From JAVBOO01 sp031550435 (GTDB lineage Bacteria; Bacillota; Clostridia; Lachnospirales; WRAX01), in assembly GCA_031550435.1 (NCBI GenBank), contig JAVBOO010000029.1, positions 13,408 to 77,407 of the forward strand: a stretch of DNA of 64,000 nucleotides. The letters are read 5' to 3'. This document shows positions 50,285 to 59,210 of the stretch, piece by piece; the first letter of the stretch is position 1; every line of letters begins with the position of its first letter. Both the position numbers and the translations under genes were made by a program. The notes beneath the pieces are model-generated. The model searched no databases. It was not told the DNA's origin and saw only the letters and a program-made list of their open reading frames with translations.

Positions 50285-52138
50285 TTACTCCTTTGACGAG
50301 TTTCTGTTAGCCTTGGCTCTCAGCGAAGCGTCAAGTATCTTCTTTCTCATGCGCAGGTTTTTGGGTGTAATCTCGACAAGCTCGTCTGTCGTTATAAACT
50401 CAAGACACTGCTCGAGGCTCATGTTCAAAGGCGTCGTAAGCCTGAGAGACTCGTCAGAGCCTGCGGCCCTCATGTTCGTCAGCTGTTTGCGCTTGCAGAC
50501 GTTAAGCTCCATATCCATGCTTCTGGGAGACTTTCCGACTATCATGCCCGCGTATACCTTTGTTTGGGGGCCGATAAACAACTCTCCTCTTTCCTGGGCG
50601 TTAAAAAGACCATAGGCGTTAGCCTCGCCCGACTCAAACGCTACAAGCGAACCCTCGGGGCGTTTGAGCAAATCACCTCTGTAAGGCTCATAGCCCTCAA
50701 AGCTGGAGTTAAGTATGCCGTTACCCTTTGTATCCGTCAAAAACTCTGAGCGGTAACCTATAAGCCCTCTGGCCGGAACGGACATGATAACTCGGGAATA
50801 ACCGCCTTTTGAAACGTGTATGTTTAAAAGCTCGCCTTTTCTGGAACCGAGCTTCTCTATAACCGTACCGACAAATTCCTCGGGAACATCTACCGTTACC
50901 TTCTCAATAGGTTCAAACAGTTTTCCTTCCTCCTGCCTGAAAAGCACTTCGGGCTTTGAAACCTGGAATTCATAGCCTTCGCGGCGCATGTTCTCTATAA
51001 GAACCGAAAGATGCAGTTCCCCTCTGCCCGAAACCTTAAACGCCTCGGTTGTTTCCGTTTCTTCTACTCTTAAGCTGACATTTGTGTTCAACTCTTTCAA
51101 AAGTCTTTCTCTCAGGTGTCTGCTTGTTACATATTTGCCTTCGTTTCCGGCAAACGGGCTGTCGTTAACGAGAAAGTTCATCGAGATTGTCGGCTCGGAT
51201 ATTTTTACAAACGGAAGCGGAACGGGGTTAGCCGGCGAGCAAATCGTATCTCCGACATGCAGGTTTTCTATACCGGAAACCGCGACTATAGATCCGACCC
51301 GGGCCTCGGCAACCTCCGCCTTTGAAAGTCCCTCAAACTCATACAGCTTTGTTATCTTCACTCTTGCCGAAACGCTGTTGTCGTACATGTTAACGATAAC
51401 TGCTTCATCGTTTACTCTCGCAATGCCGTTTTCGACCTTGCCTATGCCGATTCTTCCCAAATATTCGCTGTAATCTATAGTTGAGACAAGTATCTGAAAC
51501 GGTGCTTCGAAATCTCCGGACGGAGCGGGTATATGGTTTATAATCGTTTCGAAAAGCACCGTCATATCGTCACTTTCATCCTCATGTGACAAAGCTGCCG
51601 TTCCGAGCTTTGCGGAAGCGAAAACAAACGGGGAATCAAGCTGCTCGTCGTTTGCGTCCAGCTCCATAAACAACTCCAGCACTTCGTCCGTAACCTCTTT
51701 AACTCTCGAATCGTGCCTGTCTATCTTGTTAACACAGATTACTACGGGCAAATTCAGCTCAAGCGCGTTTCTCAGCACAAACTTTGTCTGAGGCATCGGG
51801 CCTTCCGCCGCATCAACAACGAGTATTACACCGTTAACCATCTTGAGGACTCGCTCGACCTCTCCGCCGAAATCCGCATGGCCGGGGGTGTCGACTATGT
51901 TGATTTTAAAGTCCTTATAGTAAATTGCCGTATTTTTGGCGAGTATGGTAATTCCTCGCTCACGCTCAATGTCGTTTGAATCCATCACTCGTTCTCTGAC
52001 GACCTGATTTTTTCGAAATGCGCCGCTCTGTTTGAGCAGCTCGTCTACAAGCGTTGTCTTGCCGTGGTCTACATGCGCTATAATTGCGATGTTTCTTATG
52101 TCTTTGCGTTCTGTAATCAAACAATCTACTTCTTTCAT
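50285..52138 (-). CDS. typA: Translational GTPase TypA/BipA
   Basis: 617 residues. G1 AHVDHGKTT, G2 region with RGITI, G3 DTPGHADFGGEVER, G4 NKIDR; then EF-G-like domains (domain V, EFVGTVIEKLGSRKGELL) and the TypA-specific C-terminal domain. TypA/BipA acts on the ribosome under stress and in 50S assembly. The ATG at 52138 has no good ribosome binding site; TTG at 52120 (MITERKDIRN start, typical for the family) is a reasonable alternative. Promoter at 52182-52210; co-transcribed with spoVB. Confidence 0.95.
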   Translation of the reverse strand: MKEVDCLITERKDIRNIAIIAHVDHGKTTLVDELLKQSGAFRKNQVVRERVMDSNDIERERGITILAKNTAIYYKDFKINIVDTPGHADFGGEVERVLKMVNGVILVVDAAEGPMPQTKFVLRNALELNLPVVICVNKIDRHDSRVKEVTDEVLELFMELDANDEQLDSPFVFASAKLGTAALSHEDESDDMTVLFETIINHIPAPSGDFEAPFQILVSTIDYSEYLGRIGIGKVENGIARVNDEAVIVNMYDNSVSARVKITKLYEFEGLSKAEVAEARVGSIVAVSGIENLHVGDTICSPANPVPLPFVKISEPTISMNFLVNDSPFAGNEGKYVTSRHLRERLLKELNTNVSLRVEETETTEAFKVSGRGELHLSVLIENMRREGYEFQVSKPEVLFRQEEGKLFEPIEKVTVDVPEEFVGTVIEKLGSRKGELLNIHVSKGGYSRVIMSVPARGLIGYRSEFLTDTKGNGILNSSFEGYEPYRGDLLKRPEGSLVAFESGEANAYGLFNAQERGELFIGPQTKVYAGMIVGKSPRSMDMELNVCKRKQLTNMRAAGSDESLRLTTPLNMSLEQCLEFITTDELVEITPKNLRMRKKILDASLRAKANRNSSKE

Positions 52139-52181
52139 GCAAATTCAAAAAGCCCGAAAAGCTTAATGTCAAATAGCTATA

Positions 52182-52210
52182 AGCATAGCACCGGCAGACA
52201 GGTTTGTCAA
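52182..52210 (-). promoter_or_regulatory. Sigma-A promoter of typA-spoVB
   Basis: Minus strand perfect TTGACA (52205-52210), 17-nt spacer, TATGCT (52182-52187), about 45 nt before typA. Confidence 0.7.
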
Positions 52211-52285
52211 ATGCGAATGCCAACAGTCAAAAAAATGCGGTTCCGGCCGTGGGGTTAGCCGTTTCGGCCAAAACGACTATTCAAT

Positions 52286-53131
52286 TCATCCGTCGATCTT
52301 AACTGCTCTGTATACTTCTCTTTTCGGAAGGCCCCTGTCTTTTGCCGCCGCTTTTATAGCATCCCCCTCGCTCATGCCTTGATTAACGTATATCTCAACA
52401 TGAGTCCGAATGTCGATATTATCCCATGCGGCTTTTTCCGAGTTTTTAAGCTCTGACTCATCCGCGCCTTCGATTACTATTACAAACTCGCCTCTCGCTT
52501 CATTTTCACGAAAGTACGCGGCAACTTCGGCTATATCGCCGGTGATAGCCTGCTCGTGCTTTTTTGTCAGTTCCCGCGCAACACATACCCTGCGCTTTAC
52601 AAATATTTCCGACATATCGCTAAGACTGCCGCAGATTCTGTGCGGAGCCTCATAAATCACAATCGCCCTCGGCTCAGCCTTAAGCGCTGAAAGCGCAGCT
52701 TTTCTCTCCTTGCTCTTCACGGGGAGAAAACCCTCGAAGCAGTAGCGCGCGGCGGGTATGCCGGATAGAGCCAGGGCAGTTATTCCCGCAGAGGCTCCCG
52801 GGCAAACCGTTACCTCTATACCGTTTTGAATGCATGCGGAAACCGTTGTCCCTCCCGGGTCGGAGATAATCGGCATTCCCGCGTCTGTAACGAGAGCGCA
52901 GCTTTGACCCGACAATATCCTGTTCACGATAATTTCTGATTTTTGGCGCTCGTTATGCTCATGACAGCTGATTAACGGAGTTTTTATCTCGTAATGATTT
53001 AAGAGCTTTAAAGTATGCCTTGTGTCTTCCGCGGCTATAAAATCCGCTTCTTTAAGCACCTTTAAAGCTCTGAACGTAATGTCTTCAAGATTCCCTATCG
53101 GTGTTGCGACTATATACAGCTTACCGCTCAT
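52286..53131 (-). CDS. rsmI: 16S rRNA (cytidine-1402-2'-O)-methyltransferase RsmI
   Basis: 281 residues from ATG 53131, after AGAGG with a 5-nt spacer; its ATGA overlaps the stop of the DUF1648 gene. Tetrapyrrole-methylase fold: KLYIVATPIGNLEDITFRAL, AAEDTRHTLKLLNHY, SCHEHNE, VTDAGMPIISDPG, and EAPHRI. RsmI methylates the ribose of C1402 in the decoding site of the small subunit. In Bacillus the corresponding gene (yabC) is also downstream of yabB (trmN6). Confidence 0.95.
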   Translation of the reverse strand: MSGKLYIVATPIGNLEDITFRALKVLKEADFIAAEDTRHTLKLLNHYEIKTPLISCHEHNERQKSEIIVNRILSGQSCALVTDAGMPIISDPGGTTVSACIQNGIEVTVCPGASAGITALALSGIPAARYCFEGFLPVKSKERKAALSALKAEPRAIVIYEAPHRICGSLSDMSEIFVKRRVCVARELTKKHEQAITGDIAEVAAYFRENEARGEFVIVIEGADESELKNSEKAAWDNIDIRTHVEIYVNQGMSEGDAIKAAAKDRGLPKREVYRAVKIDG

Positions 53132-53625
53132 TCTGACCTCTGTCTGCCTGCTCGGGCGAGCATGGCGATAGTTATGACTAGCGTTACGGTTACGGTTCCG
53201 AGAGCTATCGGCAAAAAGTTTACCGACAAGGATTTCCCGCCCACGGCACAAAAACCTATGTAAGCGAAAATACCCGTCACCTCAGCCTTCATCGAAGAAA
53301 GTATAAGCTTTAAGGCATGTACCGTCCTGCCTTCGTTTTCTTTGGTAAGCTCATACGGGAGATTCGCAGATTTAAGCCGTTCGGGCGAGGCGCAAAGCTT
53401 GGATATTATACCGAAAAACATGTACATGACTATGGTCATGACAGGCATGACGAACACTTGGCACTTGTCGCCGTAGGCATCGATATCTCCCGCCAAGTTA
53501 TAATGCGTCGGAATTTTATCGGGCAATGAAGGCCATCCGAGCAATACGGCAATAAAAGAGGCGAGGACAAAGACTATTGCCAGTAATTCGAAAAATAACA
53601 CGGTTAGCGATAGCTTATTTTTCAT
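53128..53625 (-). CDS. DUF1648 family membrane protein
   Basis: 165 residues, four transmembrane helices (about 8-30, 55-75, 112-130, 135-155). The DUF1648 motif LPDKIPTHYNLAGDIDAYG follows the first helix. Some family members act in Bacillus as accessory immunity or antisigma-related membrane proteins (SdpI-type), but this one has only the DUF1648 part and its role is unknown. Sandwiched between trmN6 and rsmI, overlapping rsmI by 4 nt. Confidence 0.8.
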   Translation of the reverse strand: MKNKLSLTVLFFELLAIVFVLASFIAVLLGWPSLPDKIPTHYNLAGDIDAYGDKCQVFVMPVMTIVMYMFFGIISKLCASPERLKSANLPYELTKENEGRTVHALKLILSSMKAEVTGIFAYIGFCAVGGKSLSVNFLPIALGTVTVTLVITIAMLARAGRQRSE

Positions 53626-53684
53626 GCGTAAACCTCACAAAGTCTGTTCTGTAACGTATTCTCAGCGTTTCATCGTACGGTTTG

Positions 53685-54428
53685 CTATTCGTTGCCGTAG
53701 TATATCGTTCGTATTTCGTCAGTGTATTCCCCGTTGTCCTTATATACTGTCAAAGCCGGAAGAAGTTTAAGCATCGGCCTCCCTCCGCGCACGGCCTCTA
53801 TCAGCGCAAGGTTCGGCTCGGAACCCGCATAGGGCTGAACAAGTCTCAGCGTTTTGGGCTCGAGTTTGTTTGCTCTCAAAGTACAAAAAATATCCGTCAA
53901 CCTGTGCGGCCTGTGTATAAGATAAAGCCTGCCCGAAAACTTTAAAAGTCTCGCGGATGTTGCCGCAACGTCATTAAACGTGCATAAAAGCTCGTGCCTC
54001 GCAATTGTTTTCGGCGTAACACCGTTTGCTATGCCGCCGCCCTCGTTCATATACGGCGGATTGCACGTTACAACGTCAAACGCGGCTGAAGGCAGCTGCT
54101 CGCCGCAATTTCTGAGGTCACCGCATATTATGGTAATTCTTTTATCAAGTTTGTTGTACAGGACGCTTCTTGATGCCGCGTCCGCACAGTCCTCCTGGAT
54201 TTCGAGGCCGACAAAGCTTTTCGCCTCGGTTTTCGCGCTCATCAGTATGGGTATAACGCCCGTGCCCGTACAAAGGTCGCAGACAGCCTCTCCCTTTCTC
54301 GCCTTAGCGAAGTTTGACAGAAGTACTGCGTCTGTACCGAAGCAGAAACGCTCCGGGTTTTGTATAAGCATAAGCCCGTCTCTGTGCAAATCGTCGAGCC
54401 GTTCGTGTTTCAACACAAGGTTTTCCAT
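53685..54428 (-). CDS. trmN6: TrmN6-type tRNA (adenine-N6)-methyltransferase
   Basis: 247 residues. A class I methyltransferase with the adenine-N6 signature NPPY (VVTCNPPYMNEGGG, about 123-136), SAM-binding motif VCDLCTGTGVIPILM (about 50) and an N-terminal LIQNPERFCFGTDAVLLSNF segment characteristic of YabB/YfiC. It should methylate A37 of tRNA-Val. One nt after ricT stop, so the two are translationally coupled. Confidence 0.9.
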   Translation of the reverse strand: MENLVLKHERLDDLHRDGLMLIQNPERFCFGTDAVLLSNFAKARKGEAVCDLCTGTGVIPILMSAKTEAKSFVGLEIQEDCADAASRSVLYNKLDKRITIICGDLRNCGEQLPSAAFDVVTCNPPYMNEGGGIANGVTPKTIARHELLCTFNDVAATSARLLKFSGRLYLIHRPHRLTDIFCTLRANKLEPKTLRLVQPYAGSEPNLALIEAVRGGRPMLKLLPALTVYKDNGEYTDEIRTIYYGNE

Positions 54429-54429
54429 A

Positions 54430-55302
54430 TCAGTCCAGTATGCCCTTAAGCTCGTCTATCGGTATTTCGTTTTCGTTCTTATCGGTCTTTGTGGATATAA
54501 CCTTGACTTCGCCGGCCGAATAGAACGCGATATTCGGTATATCAGTTTCCTTTTTCCTGACTGCGACTTTAACGAGCTGTTTCAGTACAGATACGGAAAG
54601 CACCTCGCCCCTGCCGTCTTTAGTCTTAACAAAATCCCCGACAGCCGGCATAGACTTGTTTAACTCATCATAGGTGTCCTGCTCGTATTTCAGGCAGCAC
54701 ATCAGCCTTCCGCAAATTCCGGAGATTTTAATCGGGTTAAGGCTCAGGCTCTGCTCCTTCGCCATTTTTATGGATACGGGCTGAAAATCGGCAAGAAAGT
54801 TCGCGCAGCAAAGCGGTCTTCCGCAAATGCCCATGCCGTTAAGTATCTTCGCCTCGTCACGCACTCCTACCTGTCTCAGCTCAATCCTCATTCTGAAAAT
54901 CGAAGCGAGCTCTTTGACGAGCTCTCTGAAGTCAATTCTTCCGTCCGCGGTAAAATAAAACAAAATTTTACTGCAATCAAACGCAAGCTCAACGTTTATC
55001 AGTTTCATCGGCAAGCCGCGCTTCTGTATTTTTTCATGGCAAATCACAATCGCGTTCGCTTCTTTTTCCCTGTTTTCGGCTTCCTGCTTTTCGTCCTCTT
55101 CAGTTGCAACACGCATTATCGGCTTGAGCGGCTGCACTATATCTTTCTCGTCCACATCCCTGTTGGAGATAACAACGGTTCCGTACTCGACTCCTCTGGC
55201 CGTTTCGACTATTACATGCGAGCCTGCCTGTATATCCTGACCGGCGGGATCAAAAAAATAAATTTTACCGGCCTTTGTAAATCTGACCCCTACAATTATC
55301 AT
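54430..55302 (-). CDS. ricT: PSP1-domain protein RicT (YaaT)
   Basis: 290 residues; GAAGGAG before the ATG. The PSP1 C-terminal domain spans about 60-150. Cysteines are in MGICGRPLCCANFLADF and ISGICGRLMCCLKYEQDTY. In Bacillus RicT works with RicA and RicF as an iron-sulfur complex that promotes RNase Y cleavage, and it affects sporulation and competence through Spo0A. Its neighbours trmN6 and rsmI keep the Bacillus order without yabA. Confidence 0.93.
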   Translation of the reverse strand: MIIVGVRFTKAGKIYFFDPAGQDIQAGSHVIVETARGVEYGTVVISNRDVDEKDIVQPLKPIMRVATEEDEKQEAENREKEANAIVICHEKIQKRGLPMKLINVELAFDCSKILFYFTADGRIDFRELVKELASIFRMRIELRQVGVRDEAKILNGMGICGRPLCCANFLADFQPVSIKMAKEQSLSLNPIKISGICGRLMCCLKYEQDTYDELNKSMPAVGDFVKTKDGRGEVLSVSVLKQLVKVAVRKKETDIPNIAFYSAGEVKVISTKTDKNENEIPIDELKGILD

Positions 55303-55363
55303 ATTAACTCCTTCTTTTCGGAGAATTTAGTGTCTGAAAGCATGCTTTAAACGGGTGTTTAGC

Positions 55364-55996
55364 CTACTCCTCATCAAAACACGGATTATACTCCGTTTCA
55401 TGTCCTATGGTCGTCTTGCCCATGTGCCCGGGATATACCGTCACGTTTTCGGGCAGTATAAAAATTTTGTGCAATATGGAATCCGTAATTTCCGCCATGC
55501 TGCCTGTCGCGAAATCCGTGCGCCCTATAGACTCGCAAAACAGCGTGTCGCCGGAGAAAAGTACGCCGTTTTTGTCGTCATAGTAACACACACTGCCGAC
55601 TGTATGCCCCGGTGTGTGAATAACGGTCAGCTTCCCGTTGCCGACCTGTATCTCGTTGCCCTCGCGGAGCCCTATGTCTCCCGAGATCTCAAGCGACCTG
55701 CGCATGAAATGCAGCGCTCCGTTGAGCTGAGCATTTTTCATTATGGGCATTTCCTGAACGTGGGCATATACAAAGACGTTGTACCGGTCCTTGCAGCCCT
55801 GCACCCCGCCGATGTGGTCAAAATGGCCGTGCGTCAACAAAACGGCGCAAACATCAATGCCGTTTTCGGATACGGCCTTGAATATTGCGTCGTCTTCAAA
55901 GCCCGGATCTATGATTACACCCTTTTTCGTTTCCTCGTCATAGTAAATATAACAGTTTACCTGAAGCATTCCAAGCGGTATTGTAATAGTTTTCAT
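55364..55996 (-). CDS. MBL-fold metallo-hydrolase (glyoxalase II-like)
   Basis: 210 residues with the complete metal set: HGHFDH (about 57-62), HTPGHTVG (about 128-135), FSGDTLF (about 150) and YPGHMG near the C-terminus. GGRTDFATGS-type segment ESIGRTDFATGSMAEI is typical of small hydroxyacylglutathione hydrolase-like enzymes. Substrate unknown: thioesters or lactonised compounds are possible. It follows dtd on the same strand after 50 nt, probably in the relA-dtd operon. Confidence 0.9.
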   Translation of the reverse strand: MKTITIPLGMLQVNCYIYYDEETKKGVIIDPGFEDDAIFKAVSENGIDVCAVLLTHGHFDHIGGVQGCKDRYNVFVYAHVQEMPIMKNAQLNGALHFMRRSLEISGDIGLREGNEIQVGNGKLTVIHTPGHTVGSVCYYDDKNGVLFSGDTLFCESIGRTDFATGSMAEITDSILHKIFILPENVTVYPGHMGKTTIGHETEYNPCFDEE

Positions 55997-56048
55997 TTGT
56001 TTTTCTCCCGTAAAAGTTCCGAATAGCCCTCAAGCGCTTTGGTCAGCA

Positions 56049-56501
56049 TTAAAACAACTTGTCCGAATCGAGCAGCAGCGTGACCGGTCCGTCGTTTTGT
56101 ATATCAACAAGCATATCAGCCTGAAAGATTCCGAATTTAGCCTTAGAGCCGCAAAGCTGTTCCGCCAGCGCGGAAAACATCCGGAACACGCTTCCTGCCG
56201 TGTGAGACGATGCCCCCGATGAGTAGCCCGGGCGTTTGCCCTTTCGCGCGTCCCCGTACAGAGTGAAGTTTGGCACAAAAAGCAGCTCGCCGCCCGTATC
56301 CGCAACGGAAAGATTCATCTTTCCGTCTCCGTCCTCAAATATTCGCATGTTAATAATTTTATCGAGCATATAGCCCGCGGTTTCGCTGTCGTCCCTCTCC
56401 GAAAAACCGACGAGAACGACAAGGCCGTTTGATATACCCGCAACAGGCTGCCCGTCAATGACTACACCTGCTGATTTAACTCTTTGAATAACCGCTCTCA
56501 T
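56049..56501 (-). CDS. dtd: D-aminoacyl-tRNA deacylase
   Basis: 150 residues, starting MRAVIQRVKSAGVVIDG. The C-terminal NDGPVT motif (about 136-141) with the active-site cis Gly-Pro environment is intact, but the other family motif, SQFTL, reads PNFTL (LFVPNFTLYGD, about 73-84). The enzyme removes D-amino acids or glycine from mischarged tRNA. It comes 21 nt after relA, the order also found in Bacillus. Confidence 0.9.
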   Translation of the reverse strand: MRAVIQRVKSAGVVIDGQPVAGISNGLVVLVGFSERDDSETAGYMLDKIINMRIFEDGDGKMNLSVADTGGELLFVPNFTLYGDARKGKRPGYSSGASSHTAGSVFRMFSALAEQLCGSKAKFGIFQADMLVDIQNDGPVTLLLDSDKLF

Positions 56502-56522
56502 GTTTTACCCTTATGTTTAAGC

Positions 56523-58754
56523 TTAGACCGTAACCCTCTCCGCACTGTGCACGCCTTTAACCTGCAGCAGCTTCTGGGTTATTTTCTCAAGCTGTTCCTT
56601 CGTTTTAATTGTGATCGAAATGTTAAAAATCACCGTTTCCTTGACTGTGCGCACATTCATTGCGCTCATTTCCATTCGTTCGTCCATAAAAATTTTTGAT
56701 ATGTCAAACAATAATGACGACCTGTCGTCACACTCCAGCTTCAAATCCGCCCTGAACGAATAATCGGTTCCGGATTTTTCGGGCAGAGACCACTGCGCTT
56801 CGATTACCCTGTGCTTTTCAAAATCATTGAGATTGATTATATTGACACAGTCCGTTCTGTGTATGGAAACTCCCCTGCCTCTTGTGACAAAGCCGACTAT
56901 CTCGTCTCCGGGAACGGGACTGCAACATTTGGACAGTCTTACGTTTATATCCCCGACGCCTTGAACGGTAATCCCGCTCCGTTTCCCTGTCTTTTCTCTG
57001 TGACGGCCGTCATCTATCTTTTCGACGTCTATAAGCTGTTTGGCGATTTTTTCTTTTTCGAGGGTTGTGCCCTTTGAGACAAGGTATTCCTCATAAAGCT
57101 TGGAAACCACCTGGCCTTCGCGCAGTCCGCCGTATCCGACGGCGGCGCATACTCCTTCCCAGTCGGAGTACGAAATCTTTTGCAGCAGGCGGCCGATATT
57201 GGCAGGTGTTGCAAGCTCCTCAAGCAAAAGGTTTTTCTTTTTCGCTCCCTCTTGAAGCTGAGCAAGACCTTTCGCGATATTTTCTTCCCTGTTTTCTTTC
57301 TTAAACCACTGGTTTATTTTGTTCTTGGCCTGAGAGGTCTTGGCCATTTTCAGCCAGTCAAGATTCGGGCCCTTTGAATTTTGGCTCGTCAGTATTTCAA
57401 CCCGGTCTCCGGATGACAGTGCCGAATCTATGGTCACAATCTTCCCGTTAACCTTCGCCCCGACCATTTTATTTCCGATGGCGGAGTGTATCTGGTAGGC
57501 AAAATCTATAGGAGTTGCTCCCGAAAGCAGGCTGATAACCGCTCCCTTAGGCGTAAAGCAGTATATACTGTCTTTATATACGTTTAGGTCGAATTTGAGC
57601 GCATCGAGATATTCTTTGTTGTCAACCGATTCCCGCTGCCATTCCAGTATCTGTCTGAGCCAGACGAGCTTCTTGTCTTCCTGATCTTTTTCGAATTTGC
57701 CTGACTTCCCGGCCTTGTACTTCCAGTGCGCCGCAATACCGAACTCGCATGTTCGATGCATGGCCCAAGTCCGTATTTGCAGCTCAAACGGTTCTCCCTC
57801 CGGCCCGAGCAGTGTTGAGTGCAGAGATTGGTACATGTTCGGCTTCGGCATGGCAATATAATCTTTAAATCTGTTCGGAACATGATGATAAAGCTCGTGC
57901 GCGACCCCGAGAGCACCGTAACAGTCTTTAATCGAGTTTGTAATGATTCTGACCGCAAAAAGGTCAAAAATCTGCTCGAGCGTTTTGTTTTGGTTGTGCA
58001 TTTTTTTATATATACTGAAAAAATGCTTGGGCCTGCCTTCAACATAGCCTTCAATCAAATTTTGGGCCAAAGCGACCTTCAGTTCCTCGACTATTTTGTT
58101 AACATGGGCCACGCGCTCTGTTTGCTTCATCTGTATCTGCTCTTTAAGAACAAAATACGCCTCCGGGTCAATGTAGCGGAACGCGAGATCCTCAAGCTCG
58201 TAACGAATAGTCGATATACCCAGCCTGTCTGCGAGAGGGCAGTATATATCCAGCGTTTCCTGCGCGATTTCGCGCTGCTTTTCCGGGCGCTGGAATTTAA
58301 GCGTACGCATATTGTGCAGCCTGTCGGCTATTTTTATGATGATGACTCTTATATCGCTCGCCATGGCGAGGAACATTTTGCGGTAATTTTCCGCCTGCTT
58401 GTCTTCAAGAGAAGTATATTCGTATTTTTCAAGCTTTGTAACTCCGTCTACAAGCTCGGCGACCTCGGGACTAAACTGTTCGGCAATATCCTGCTTCGAG
58501 TAATCCGTATCCTCGATTACGTCATGAAGAAGGCCCGCCGCTATGGTCTCTTTGTCGAGCTCGGTTTCCGCAAGTATTATCGCCACCGAAAGGGGGTGTA
58601 TGACATAGGGCTCGCCGGATTTTCTCGTCTGTTCTTTGTGCGCTTCTTTTGCGAACAAATAAGCCTTCTCGACAAGGCTGAAATCATCGGAAGGGTGATA
58701 GGTCTTAATCGTATCTATAAGCTGAGAATACAACATTTCGTCTATTTCCGGCAT
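56523..58754 (-). CDS. relA: Bifunctional (p)ppGpp synthetase/hydrolase
   Basis: 743 residues; AGGAGG upstream of the ATG. An HD hydrolase domain with LLHDVIEDTDYSKQDI and KIADRLHNMRTL is intact; the synthetase domain has RFKDYIAMPKPNMYQSLHST (about 305) and the TGS domain follows (KGAVISLLSGATPIDFAYQI). A helical and zinc-finger region (CCSPVPGDEI) and an ACT domain at the C-terminus sense the ribosome. It can therefore both make and break (p)ppGpp, as in other Firmicutes Rel proteins. Promoter at 59007-59035 gives a leader of about 245 nt. Confidence 0.97.
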   Translation of the reverse strand: MPEIDEMLYSQLIDTIKTYHPSDDFSLVEKAYLFAKEAHKEQTRKSGEPYVIHPLSVAIILAETELDKETIAAGLLHDVIEDTDYSKQDIAEQFSPEVAELVDGVTKLEKYEYTSLEDKQAENYRKMFLAMASDIRVIIIKIADRLHNMRTLKFQRPEKQREIAQETLDIYCPLADRLGISTIRYELEDLAFRYIDPEAYFVLKEQIQMKQTERVAHVNKIVEELKVALAQNLIEGYVEGRPKHFFSIYKKMHNQNKTLEQIFDLFAVRIITNSIKDCYGALGVAHELYHHVPNRFKDYIAMPKPNMYQSLHSTLLGPEGEPFELQIRTWAMHRTCEFGIAAHWKYKAGKSGKFEKDQEDKKLVWLRQILEWQRESVDNKEYLDALKFDLNVYKDSIYCFTPKGAVISLLSGATPIDFAYQIHSAIGNKMVGAKVNGKIVTIDSALSSGDRVEILTSQNSKGPNLDWLKMAKTSQAKNKINQWFKKENREENIAKGLAQLQEGAKKKNLLLEELATPANIGRLLQKISYSDWEGVCAAVGYGGLREGQVVSKLYEEYLVSKGTTLEKEKIAKQLIDVEKIDDGRHREKTGKRSGITVQGVGDINVRLSKCCSPVPGDEIVGFVTRGRGVSIHRTDCVNIINLNDFEKHRVIEAQWSLPEKSGTDYSFRADLKLECDDRSSLLFDISKIFMDERMEMSAMNVRTVKETVIFNISITIKTKEQLEKITQKLLQVKGVHSAERVTV

Positions 58755-59006
58755 AGCGTACCTCCTTTCGTCATGAATAAGCGCGGCTTAAAAAAATCGG
58801 CAGCGGCGCAAGATTTTCCCCTTGCTTTGCATATAAAAGCTTTTAGAAAAGGCAGTTCTGATAAATCAGTCTGCCCGGTTTAGTAAAAAAATTAACAATA
58901 TTGGCCCGCCTTTGGCGGATATCGCGTATTGCCGCGGATAAATTATTCCTGTTTTTTTGTTGGCGAGTTTTACAAAAATTAGTCCGAATTTTTGTGTATT
59001 GTTCAT

Positions 59007-59035
59007 ATTATACGTATTTTGGGCAATAAATGCAA
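59007..59035 (-). promoter_or_regulatory. Sigma-A promoter of the relA operon
   Basis: Minus strand TTGCAT (59030-59035), 17-nt spacer, perfect TATAAT (59007-59012). Confidence 0.75.
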
Positions 59036-59159
59036 GTAAAATCGAGTTTTTTTGATGTTTTCGCATCGCAGCCAATTTTGCCGCCGTCATTACATTCTTT
59101 TATCGCCGCCGCGCAATTATCACTTTGTCTTATACGCCGGCAAAAACATAACAAACGGG

Positions 59160-59188
59160 TTGATTAGTTCGAAACGATAATATATAAT
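59160..59188 (+). promoter_or_regulatory. Sigma-A promoter of lgt
   Basis: TTGATT (59160-59165), 17-nt spacer, perfect TATAAT (59183-59188), about 22 nt before the lgt ATG. Confidence 0.75.
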
Positions 59189-59210
59189 TCACTTGGAAAG
59201 GGGTTGAATT

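Larger units (their letters stand above)
58755..59210. other. Divergent intergenic region between relA and lgt
   Basis: About 455 nt with outward-facing sigma-A promoters for relA (59007-59035) and lgt (59160-59188). The relA leader is AT-rich. I see no repeat of families A-D here and no gene. Confidence 0.6.
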
